A DNA stretch of 32,453 bases, from NCBI GenBank assembly GCA_964485345.1, contig CAZAJB010000023.1:1-32453 (forward strand), given 5' to 3'. Under the pieces are notes generated by a model. It ran no database searches. It was not told where the DNA came from and saw only the letters and a list, made by a program, of their open reading frames with translations. Positions within the stretch are counted from its first letter, which is position 1, and each line of letters begins with the position of its first letter. The translations under genes were made by a program, and so were the position numbers. This document shows positions 16,815-22,923 of the stretch, in pieces. This DNA is from UBA5420 sp964485345 (GTDB taxonomy: Bacteria > Bacillota > Limnochordia > Darwinibacteriales > Darwinibacteriaceae).

Positions 16815-16867
16815 AACATATACCCCTCCACTTTTGAAGAGTTCCTTCGAAAATGGAGGGGTATGTT
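16815..16867 (-). terminator. Terminator hairpin between ispDF and the kam operon
   Basis: A long, nearly perfect hairpin has arms AACATACCCCTCCA and TGGAGGGGTATATGTT, with a two-base bulge and an inner AAG/CTT extension. On the minus strand it is followed by TATTATTG, a modest U tract. It begins about 20 bases after the ispDF stop and separates ispDF from kdd, which implies a separate promoter for the kam operon between 16749 and 16815. Confidence 0.75.
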
Positions 16868-16888
16868 CTCCTTTGCTCTTTTTCTCGG

Positions 16889-18028
16889 TTAATCCATCGC
16901 ACGCAGAAAGGCGACGACTTGTGCAGCAATTCCCTCTTCACGGCCGACGAAACCCAATCCCTCAGTGGTTGTGGCCTTAACACTAATCTCACTCTCACGT
17001 ACTGCTAGTGTTTGGGCTAGCTTGGTCTTGATGCTACCTTTCCAAGGCCCAAGCTTGGGTCTTTGGGCCATAATCGTAATGTCCAAATTACCTAGTTCAA
17101 GCCGTTCTTGCTCCATGACGGACAGTACTTCTTCTAACAGGACGATACTTGAGATGCCCTCATACTTCGGATCCGTATCGGGAAAAAGCTCTCCGATATC
17201 TCCGAGGCCCATAGCACCGAGAAGGGCATCCATCACCGCATGGGTTACCACATCGGCATCAGAGTGGCCCAGGAGTCCCTTTTCAGAGGGGATCGTCACC
17301 CCTCCTAAAATGAGTGGTCGGCCGACCACGAAGCGGTGCACATCATAACCAAATCCCACGCGGGTCTTGTTTGGTCTGGGCAAGTCCTCCGGTGTTGTGA
17401 TCTTGAGGTTGGCGTAATCCCCTTCCACAATGTGGACTGGATGTCCCATGGATTCTAAGAGAGCGCAGTCGTCCGTGGACGTGACGCCCTTACTCCTAGC
17501 CTCTTCATGGGCCTGGACGATTAAAGCATAACTAAAAATCTGGGGGGTCTGCATGGCCCAAAGCAGCGAGCGATCTGGGGTTTCGATCACCAGACCGTCC
17601 TTCACTTTCTTGATCGTATCCTTGACACGAACGGCGATCCCCACGGCGAGGTACTCCCTGGTCGCTACGAGTCCTCTACGCACCAGATCCGGTGTAATGA
17701 AGGGTCTGGCTCCATCATGGATAATCACCCACTCCGTATCTTCAGAGAGAGCCTTCAGCCCAAAATACACACTGTCTTGCCGCTCGACGCCGCCTAAGAC
17801 CACCTTGGCCTCTTTATGTACTACGTCCATTCCTACCAGTTTTGCCATGGCTTCCTGGTCCCTAAGGTTTGTGACTACCACAACCTCTGCTATCTCATCC
17901 ATAGAGTCAAAACAGGCAAGGCTGTGCGAAAGAATCGGCCTGCCTCGCAGGGGTAAGAGTACCTTGTTGTCCCTTAGGCCCATCCGTTGTCCCGAGCCTG
18001 CTGCAGCTATCACGACTCCTACTTTCAA
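16889..18028 (-). CDS. ispDF: Bifunctional IspD/IspF: MEP cytidylyltransferase and MEcPP synthase
   Basis: This 379-residue fusion catalyses two non-adjacent steps of the MEP isoprenoid pathway. The IspD half (about 1-220) has the CTP-binding AAAGSGQRMG near residue 8, HDGARP at 104-109 and TTPEDL at 211-216. The IspF half (about 223-379) has the metal-binding GYDVHRF (D229, H231) and LGHSDADVVTHAVMDALLG from about 253. The start is a TTG at 18028, with AAAGGAG 8 bases upstream. The reading frame extends to 18142, but that part crosses an intergenic terminator and overlaps the PIN/TRAM gene. Separate ispD and ispF genes are the usual state in this neighbourhood, so the fusion is a lineage marker. 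Confidence 0.95.
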   Translation of the reverse strand: MKVGVVIAAAGSGQRMGLRDNKVLLPLRGRPILSHSLACFDSMDEIAEVVVVTNLRDQEAMAKLVGMDVVHKEAKVVLGGVERQDSVYFGLKALSEDTEWVIIHDGARPFITPDLVRRGLVATREYLAVGIAVRVKDTIKKVKDGLVIETPDRSLLWAMQTPQIFSYALIVQAHEEARSKGVTSTDDCALLESMGHPVHIVEGDYANLKITTPEDLPRPNKTRVGFGYDVHRFVVGRPLILGGVTIPSEKGLLGHSDADVVTHAVMDALLGAMGLGDIGELFPDTDPKYEGISSIVLLEEVLSVMEQERLELGNLDITIMAQRPKLGPWKGSIKTKLAQTLAVRESEISVKATTTEGLGFVGREEGIAAQVVAFLRAMD

Positions 18029-18059
18029 TCGATCAACTCCTTTTGACCGCCTTAGTAGT

Positions 18060-18091
18060 AAAAGGACCCGATGTACTCTAACATCAGGCCC
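18060..18091 (-). terminator. Hairpin with T-run between the PIN/TRAM gene and ispDF
   Basis: On the minus strand GGGCCTGATGT pairs with ACATCGGGTCC around a six-base loop, giving 11 pairs including wobbles, and TTTTACT follows. It starts 17 bases after the PIN/TRAM stop and ends 32 bases before the ispDF TTG. It is probably an intrinsic terminator or partial attenuator setting ispDF expression relative to the upstream genes. Confidence 0.6.
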
Positions 18092-18107
18092 CCTCAATCC
18101 TATAAAC

Positions 18108-19181
18108 TTATAATGCCCGCTCCATAGCTTTCGGTTTGGCAAAAATCATGCGGCCAGCAGCTGTCTGGAGAACACTCGTCACCAGCACGGCAACTGTCTG
18201 CCCAATATAGCGACGTCCTCCGTCCACTACGATCATGGTGCCATCATCTAAGTATCCCACACCCTGGCCTTGCTCCTTGCCGTCTTTGATAACTTGCACC
18301 TTAAGCTCTTCACCTGGTAATACCACAGGTTTCACAGCGTTAGCGAGTTCATTAATGTTCAGCACGGGCACCCCTTGCAGTTCGCAGACTTTGTTGAGAT
18401 TGTAGTCATTTGTGACCACTTTTCCCCCCATGTCTTTGGCCAGTTTAACGAGTTTTGTGTCCACCTCATTAATTTCGCCATAGTCTTCCTCCACGATGCG
18501 AACGTTCGAATAGGGTTCTTTTTGGATCTTGTTGAGGATGTCTAACCCTCGCCTACCTCGATTACGTTTCAGAACGTCCGAAGAGTCCGCGATATGCTGC
18601 AACTCCTCCAAAACGAATCCCGGAACGATCAAGTCCCCCTCTATGAATCCCGATTTTGTAATGTCTGATATTCTTCCATCAATAATAACGCTAGTGTCAA
18701 GTATTTTGGGACTCCCTTGTGTAGCAGTAGCTTTGAACTTCAGTCTCCCTCGATCTACACGGGAAAAAGCCTCGGGCAAGTCATCCGTTCTTCTGAGTCC
18801 CACCATTAGGCCAAAATATCCCAATATGACTCCGAGAATAATCGGGACATAGTCTCCTAGGAAGGGGATTCTCAATAAAGGAATAGAAATGATTAGCGCA
18901 ATAACCCAGCCGCTAACTAGCCCTATCATACCCCCGACAAGTTCATGTGTGGGGGTTCGTAATAAAACCTGTGTCGCCTTCCTACTACCCCGCTTGAGCC
19001 CTCGCAGAATTGCTGGACCAACCACTATACCGACTAAAAGACCAACGAAAATAAACAGACCAACTAAATAACTCTCATCGATGAATCCAGCCATCGCGCC
19101 CGAACCAAGTACAAACAACGCCCCAGAATAGCCCAGGACCGCGCCAATGGCAGCAAACACAATCCTAACGAATATGACCAA
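18108..19181 (-). CDS. Membrane-anchored PIN/TRAM domain protein (YacL-like)
   Basis: This protein of about 357 residues has four predicted membrane segments in the first 130 residues, such as YLVGLFIFVGLLVGIVVGPA and YVPIILGVILGYFGLMVGL. A PIN nuclease domain follows, starting at ILDTSVIIDGRISDI (first acidic residue near 162) with VTNDYNLNKVCEL later. A C-terminal TRAM RNA-binding domain covers about residues 285-345. It matches Bacillus YacL, found at the same locus next to ispD and of unclear function. It may be a membrane-bound RNase. The start is uncertain: the TTG at 19181 is 11 bases from GGGAGG, while the GTG at 19193 overlaps that site. Confidence 0.88.
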   Translation of the reverse strand: MVIFVRIVFAAIGAVLGYSGALFVLGSGAMAGFIDESYLVGLFIFVGLLVGIVVGPAILRGLKRGSRKATQVLLRTPTHELVGGMIGLVSGWVIALIISIPLLRIPFLGDYVPIILGVILGYFGLMVGLRRTDDLPEAFSRVDRGRLKFKATATQGSPKILDTSVIIDGRISDITKSGFIEGDLIVPGFVLEELQHIADSSDVLKRNRGRRGLDILNKIQKEPYSNVRIVEEDYGEINEVDTKLVKLAKDMGGKVVTNDYNLNKVCELQGVPVLNINELANAVKPVVLPGEELKVQVIKDGKEQGQGVGYLDDGTMIVVDGGRRYIGQTVAVLVTSVLQTAAGRMIFAKPKAMERAL

Positions 19182-19335
19182 ACCTCGCTTCACCTCCCAC
19201 TATCTTACTTATTGTTCATGCTCGCGATAGTTTAGCTCGTTCAAGTTATAGTATTTCCTGTTTTCCCTTAGGTATTCTTTTTTGGCCGAAAATGTTAGTT
19301 TTGCCATCAACGGGCACGTGTAGTGACTCACCTCC

Positions 19336-19815
19336 CTACTGCTCGAAAATTCCGGCAATTCGCTCCACAATTTCTTCTTCTGTGGATTCCTGAGCGATCA
19401 CAAGCTCGCTTAGGAGGATTTGCCTTGCGTTATCCAACATCTTTCTCTCGCCAGTCGAAAGACCCTTTTCGTTTTCTCTAATCGTAAGATTACGCACAAC
19501 CTCAGCTACTTCGAAGATATCGCCACTTTTTATCTTCTCCATATTAGCACGATAGCGACGATTCCAGTTTGTTGACATGGCTGTCTGATCGCCCTGTAGA
19601 ATCTGATAGACGCGTCTGACCTCTTCGTCATTGCTAACCTGACGAAGACCTAAATCATCAACGGATTTCATGGGAATCATTACCTTCATGTCTCCTATGG
19701 GCAACGCCATAATATAGTACTCTTGCCTTTCGCCGAGTACTTCCCGTTCTTCTATAGCCACGATTACTCCTGCACCGTGCATGGGGTAGACAACATGATC
19801 CCCGACGTTATACAT
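19336..19815 (-). CDS. carD: CarD/CdnL-family transcription regulator
   Basis: This 159-residue protein starts with a CarD/TRCF RNA polymerase-interacting Tudor-like domain (YNVGDHVVYPMHGAGVIVAI, residues 2-21). A helical C-terminal domain with MSTNWNRRYRANMEKI follows; the Trp in this segment is the residue that contacts promoter DNA in studied homologues. It is expected to bind the RNA polymerase beta subunit and tune open complex formation, mainly at housekeeping promoters. The ATG at 19815 has AAAGGAGG 7 bases upstream. A promoter lies at 19854-19882, divergent from that of the plus-strand gene at 19990. Confidence 0.93.
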   Translation of the reverse strand: MYNVGDHVVYPMHGAGVIVAIEEREVLGERQEYYIMALPIGDMKVMIPMKSVDDLGLRQVSNDEEVRRVYQILQGDQTAMSTNWNRRYRANMEKIKSGDIFEVAEVVRNLTIRENEKGLSTGERKMLDNARQILLSELVIAQESTEEEIVERIAGIFEQ

Positions 19816-19853
19816 CGCGCACCCTCCTTTGTCAAACGTAGATCCTTACAATA

Positions 19854-19882
19854 AATTTACCACTTTACGTCGCCAAAGTCAA
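19854..19882 (-). promoter_or_regulatory. Promoter of carD
   Basis: On the minus strand TTGACT (19877-19882) and TAAATT (19854-19859) are 17 bases apart. The start of transcription would be near 19847, about 30 bases before the carD ATG. Confidence 0.6.
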
Positions 19883-19915
19883 ACGGCGCCCCTGGCTAGA
19901 TCCCTGTTCATTAGG

Positions 19916-19945
19916 TTGACAACCGATTTTCAAAAGCTTTATAAT
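19916..19945 (+). promoter_or_regulatory. Promoter of the MazG-like gene
   Basis: TTGACA (19916-19921) and TATAAT (19940-19945), both perfect consensus hexamers, are 18 bases apart. Transcription should begin near 19952, about 40 bases before the start codon. It is back-to-back with the carD promoter, and the two -35 elements are 33 bases apart. Confidence 0.8.
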
Positions 19946-19989
19946 GAAACCAGAATTGCTCGACTAAACACTAAAGGTGGCGAGAGGAC

Positions 19990-20400
19990 GTGACGAAAAT
20001 GACGAAGCCAGCAAGCACCTGTCATCATTTTCAAGACAACGTACAAGAAAACCTGGTGCGCCATTACAGCATCCTAGATGTGGCTTCAAAGTTCCAAGAA
20101 ACCAATGCGCGGGTAAACAGAGCGCTCTGCAGAGCGGTAACCGATTGCGGCTGCATCAATATTAACGCCTCAAAACAGCTCTTACCCGATGACTGTTCAT
20201 TCGAGGATGTGCGCAGTCATATCCAGTCGCATCTCAAGGGACAATTGTGCGAAAACTGCCAGGAAGTGCTGGAAGCCGAGGTAGGGCAAAACCTGTTTTA
20301 CTTAGCAGGAATGTGCAATGCCCTTGGACTCGACCTGCAAGAGATCATAGATAAGGAAGGCCAACGGATCAACACCCTAGGCATGTTCCATCTTCGCTAG
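19990..20400 (+). CDS. Conserved-type cysteine-rich small protein with MazG-like C-terminus, function unknown
   Basis: This 136-residue soluble protein is of unknown function. The C-terminal stretch EVGQNLFYLAGMCNALGLDL (97-116) resembles the helix-loop-helix of all-alpha MazG-like NTP pyrophosphatases (compare ELGDLLFYL...ANELGLDL). The usual EExxE metal-binding set is not obvious, so activity is doubtful. There are eight cysteines, including CGC at 53-55 and CENC at 87-90, which could bind zinc or an iron-sulfur cluster. The start is the GTG at 19990 (AAAGGTGG 9 bases upstream) or the ATG at 19999. It has its own strong promoter, is divergent from carD, and converges on disA with overlapping stops. 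Confidence 0.78.
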   Translation: MTKMTKPASTCHHFQDNVQENLVRHYSILDVASKFQETNARVNRALCRAVTDCGCININASKQLLPDDCSFEDVRSHIQSHLKGQLCENCQEVLEAEVGQNLFYLAGMCNALGLDLQEIIDKEGQRINTLGMFHLR

Positions 20401-21455
20401 ATGTGACTATCGACTAAGACCTGCTCGCGCAAACGGCGTAAGCCATCTTTAATTGCTTTCGCCCGAACTTCTCCAATGCCTTCTACATCATCGAGCTCTT
20501 CGATGGTGGCGTCCATGACGGCAGAGAGGCCGCCAAACGCTTTGACAAGGTTTTCTATGACAGGCATGGGTAAACGGGGTATCTTGGCCAAAACACGGTA
20601 TCCCCCAGGAGCCATAGCCTGGTCGAGACTGGTTATGCTTCCCCCAAAGCCCAACGTCTTGGAAATGGAACCTAGGTTGAGTAAATCATCGGAGTCCAAC
20701 GCTTCCAACTGGCCCCAAGCTTCACTCGGCGCGCTGCCCGTGTAGTAGTCTTTGAAGACTAGGAGCCCTTCGTCTTTGGTGTCAACCATGAGCTCCTCGA
20801 GCTGCATTCTTACTAGACGACCCTCTGAGCCCAATTGGATCACATATCTTTCGATTTCCCAAGCAATTTTGTGCACCATCTGGCTGCGTTGCAGCACCGT
20901 TGTAACATCTGTTAGGGTGACCAAATCTTCGAACTCCAGAGCACTGAGATTCGTCAGAGACTGCTGGAAAACACTGCGGTACTTCTCCAAGGTAGACAAG
21001 GCCTGGTTAGCCTTGGCCAAAATCACGCTGACCTCCCGGATCACATACTTCCAGTTTCCCCTGTAAATAGTAATAATATTACGCCTTTGTGATATGGAAA
21101 TCACAACCTGGCTGGTCTGTTTCGCAACTCGCTCTGCGGTTCTGTGGCGCGTCCCGGTTTCGAAACTCGGAATCATGCTATCTGGAACCAGCTGCGTATT
21201 GGCATAAAGAATTCGCTTGGCATCGCTCGATAATACGATGGCCCCATCCATCTTGGCCAGCTCATAAAGGGAGCCGGGATGCATCTCAGCATCGATGCGA
21301 AAACCACCGTTAACCAGCTCCAACACCTCAGGCGTATCTCCTATGACGATCAATCCGCCTGTTTTTGCCTTCAGAATGCTATCAAGGGCTTCATAGAGTT
21401 GAGTGCCTGGGGCTACCATCTCTAGATGCTCATAAATCATATCGTTATCCCGCAT
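20397..21455 (-). CDS. disA: DNA integrity scanning protein DisA, diadenylate cyclase
   Basis: This 352-residue protein makes cyclic di-AMP from two ATP while scanning DNA for branched structures. The N-terminal DAC domain carries the catalytic MDGAIVL (DGA at 70-72) and GTRHRTAERV (RHR at 103-105). A helical linker follows, then a C-terminal RuvA-like helix-hairpin-helix domain with LDDVEGIGEVRAKAIKDGL near residues 320-340. The ATG at 21455 has AAGGTGATC just upstream and is only 4 bases after the radA stop, so the two are co-transcribed. The TAG stop shares a CTAG with the convergent gene at 19990-20400. Confidence 0.96.
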   Translation of the reverse strand: MRDNDMIYEHLEMVAPGTQLYEALDSILKAKTGGLIVIGDTPEVLELVNGGFRIDAEMHPGSLYELAKMDGAIVLSSDAKRILYANTQLVPDSMIPSFETGTRHRTAERVAKQTSQVVISISQRRNIITIYRGNWKYVIREVSVILAKANQALSTLEKYRSVFQQSLTNLSALEFEDLVTLTDVTTVLQRSQMVHKIAWEIERYVIQLGSEGRLVRMQLEELMVDTKDEGLLVFKDYYTGSAPSEAWGQLEALDSDDLLNLGSISKTLGFGGSITSLDQAMAPGGYRVLAKIPRLPMPVIENLVKAFGGLSAVMDATIEELDDVEGIGEVRAKAIKDGLRRLREQVLVDSHI

Positions 21456-21459
21456 GAGA

Positions 21460-22815
21460 TCACCTTCTAACCGCGATTTTCAAAGCTTCTTGTATCGTGC
21501 TTACACCATAAATCTTAATCGGTTCACTTCCTTGAACATTGCTCTTAGGGATGATGCAACTCTCAAAGCCCAGGCGATGAAGCTCTGCCAGGCGCTGTTC
21601 TATGCCTCGAACAGCCCTTATTTCTCCCGATAAGCCAACCTCTCCTAAGACAGCACAGAGCGGATCAACGCTCACATTAGCAACGCTACTGGCTACCGCC
21701 ACTGCCATACCCAAATCTAAGGCCGGTTCTTGCAGCCTGAGGCCACCGGCAATATTTAGAAACACGTCCTGCGTTTGCAGGGGATAACCCTGCCGCTTCT
21801 CTAGGACTGCTAGAATAATGGAGAATCGTTGATAATCCACACCCGTTGTCTGCCTGCGGGGAGTACCCCCATAAGGGCTGGGAGCCACAAGGGCCTGCAC
21901 TTCTACTAAGAGCGGACGGGTACCCTCCATATACGGTACGACAACAGAACCAGAACTGTTTTCTGGGCGCTGTGCCAACAAGAACTGTGACGGATTGGCC
22001 ACAGGGATCAAACCCCGCCCACCCATCTCGAAGATGGCCACCTCGTGGGTGGAACCGAAACGATTCTTCACCGAGCGGATGATCCGGAAGGATGTATGCA
22101 CTTCGCCTTCGAAATATAGTACGAAATCCACGGCGTGTTCGAGTACCTTTGGCCCAGCCAGATTTCCACCCTTGGTCACATGTCCCACAAGCAGAATGGA
22201 TATGTCGCTACCCTTCGCCAACTGCAGAAAGCGTCCTGTCGATTCTCGTACCTGCCCGACACTGCCAGGAGGTGAAGAGACCTCTTCGACGAACATGGTC
22301 TGAATAGAATCAACGATGACTAAAACAGGCTGTTCCTCACGGATAACCTCACAGATCGCATTGGTGTTAGCCTCGCTGAGCACAACCAGGGCATCCGCTA
22401 CGGCATCAAGGCGGAGCGCTCGCAGCTTAAGTTGGCTCAAAGACTCTTCACCTGTAACGTAGAGCACTTTTCCAACCTTGCGAGCCACCAAGCTTGCCAC
22501 CTGGAGCAGGAGGGTTGACTTTCCGATCCCGGGATCGCCCCCGATCAAACCCAAGCAGCCTGGTACTAAGCCGCCCCCCAAAACCCGATCAAGTTCCTGA
22601 ATACCAGTGCTAAAACGGGACTCTGCCCGATTCTCGATTTCTGCTAAGGGTAAGGGCTTGCTCTTTTTCACCCAACTCCGGGAGGTTTTACTGACAGGTT
22701 GGATTGTTTCTTCTACTAGTGTGTTCCATTCATCGCAGGCGGGGCACTTGCCCATCCAACGAGGGCTCTCCGCTCCGCAAGCCTGGCAAACAAATACCAC
22801 CGTTTTTTTAGCCAC
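21460..22815 (-). CDS. radA: DNA repair protein RadA (Sms), RecA-like branch migration helicase
   Basis: This 451-residue protein processes recombination intermediates. It has an N-terminal four-cysteine zinc finger (C10, C13, C24, C27) and a RecA-like ATPase with Walker A GGDPGIGKST at 92-101. The RadA-specific KNRFG motif is at 250-254, and a C-terminal Lon-like domain follows from about 330 (LGEVGLSGEIRAVRGIEQRL). Length is normal. The start is a GTG at 22815, with AAAGGG 6 bases upstream. A promoter-like element at 22854-22862 sits directly after the clpC terminator, so radA-disA can be transcribed separately from the ctsR operon. Confidence 0.96.
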   Translation of the reverse strand: MAKKTVVFVCQACGAESPRWMGKCPACDEWNTLVEETIQPVSKTSRSWVKKSKPLPLAEIENRAESRFSTGIQELDRVLGGGLVPGCLGLIGGDPGIGKSTLLLQVASLVARKVGKVLYVTGEESLSQLKLRALRLDAVADALVVLSEANTNAICEVIREEQPVLVIVDSIQTMFVEEVSSPPGSVGQVRESTGRFLQLAKGSDISILLVGHVTKGGNLAGPKVLEHAVDFVLYFEGEVHTSFRIIRSVKNRFGSTHEVAIFEMGGRGLIPVANPSQFLLAQRPENSSGSVVVPYMEGTRPLLVEVQALVAPSPYGGTPRRQTTGVDYQRFSIILAVLEKRQGYPLQTQDVFLNIAGGLRLQEPALDLGMAVAVASSVANVSVDPLCAVLGEVGLSGEIRAVRGIEQRLAELHRLGFESCIIPKSNVQGSEPIKIYGVSTIQEALKIAVRR

Positions 22816-22853
22816 CGTCTACCCTTTCTATGTTCCGAATTTCCCCTACGTTT

Positions 22854-22862
22854 ATTATACCA
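22854..22862 (-). promoter_or_regulatory. Extended -10 promoter for radA
   Basis: The minus strand has TGG directly before a perfect TATAAT (22854-22859), an extended -10 element. The -35 position 17 bases upstream reads TTGTGC and falls inside the clpC terminator stem, so only TTG matches consensus. Confidence 0.55.
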
Positions 22863-22866
22863 TCAG

Positions 22867-22907
22867 AAAAAGGAGTGCACAACTGCCCGTTAGGCACCGT
22901 GCACTCC
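22867..22907 (-). terminator. Intrinsic terminator after clpC
   Basis: On the minus strand GGAGTGCAC (22899-22907) pairs with GTGCACTCC (22872-22880), with further pairing in the loop, and TTTTT follows at 22867-22871. It lies 16 bases after the clpC stop and ends the ctsR-mcsA-mcsB-clpC operon. Confidence 0.9.
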
Positions 22908-22923
22908 CTCTTTACAGCAGGGA

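Noticed and set aside
18029..18142. Long N-terminal extension of IspDF
   Set aside because: It would translate across the hairpin at 18060-18091 and overlap the upstream gene. IspD similarity starts at the TTG at 18028.
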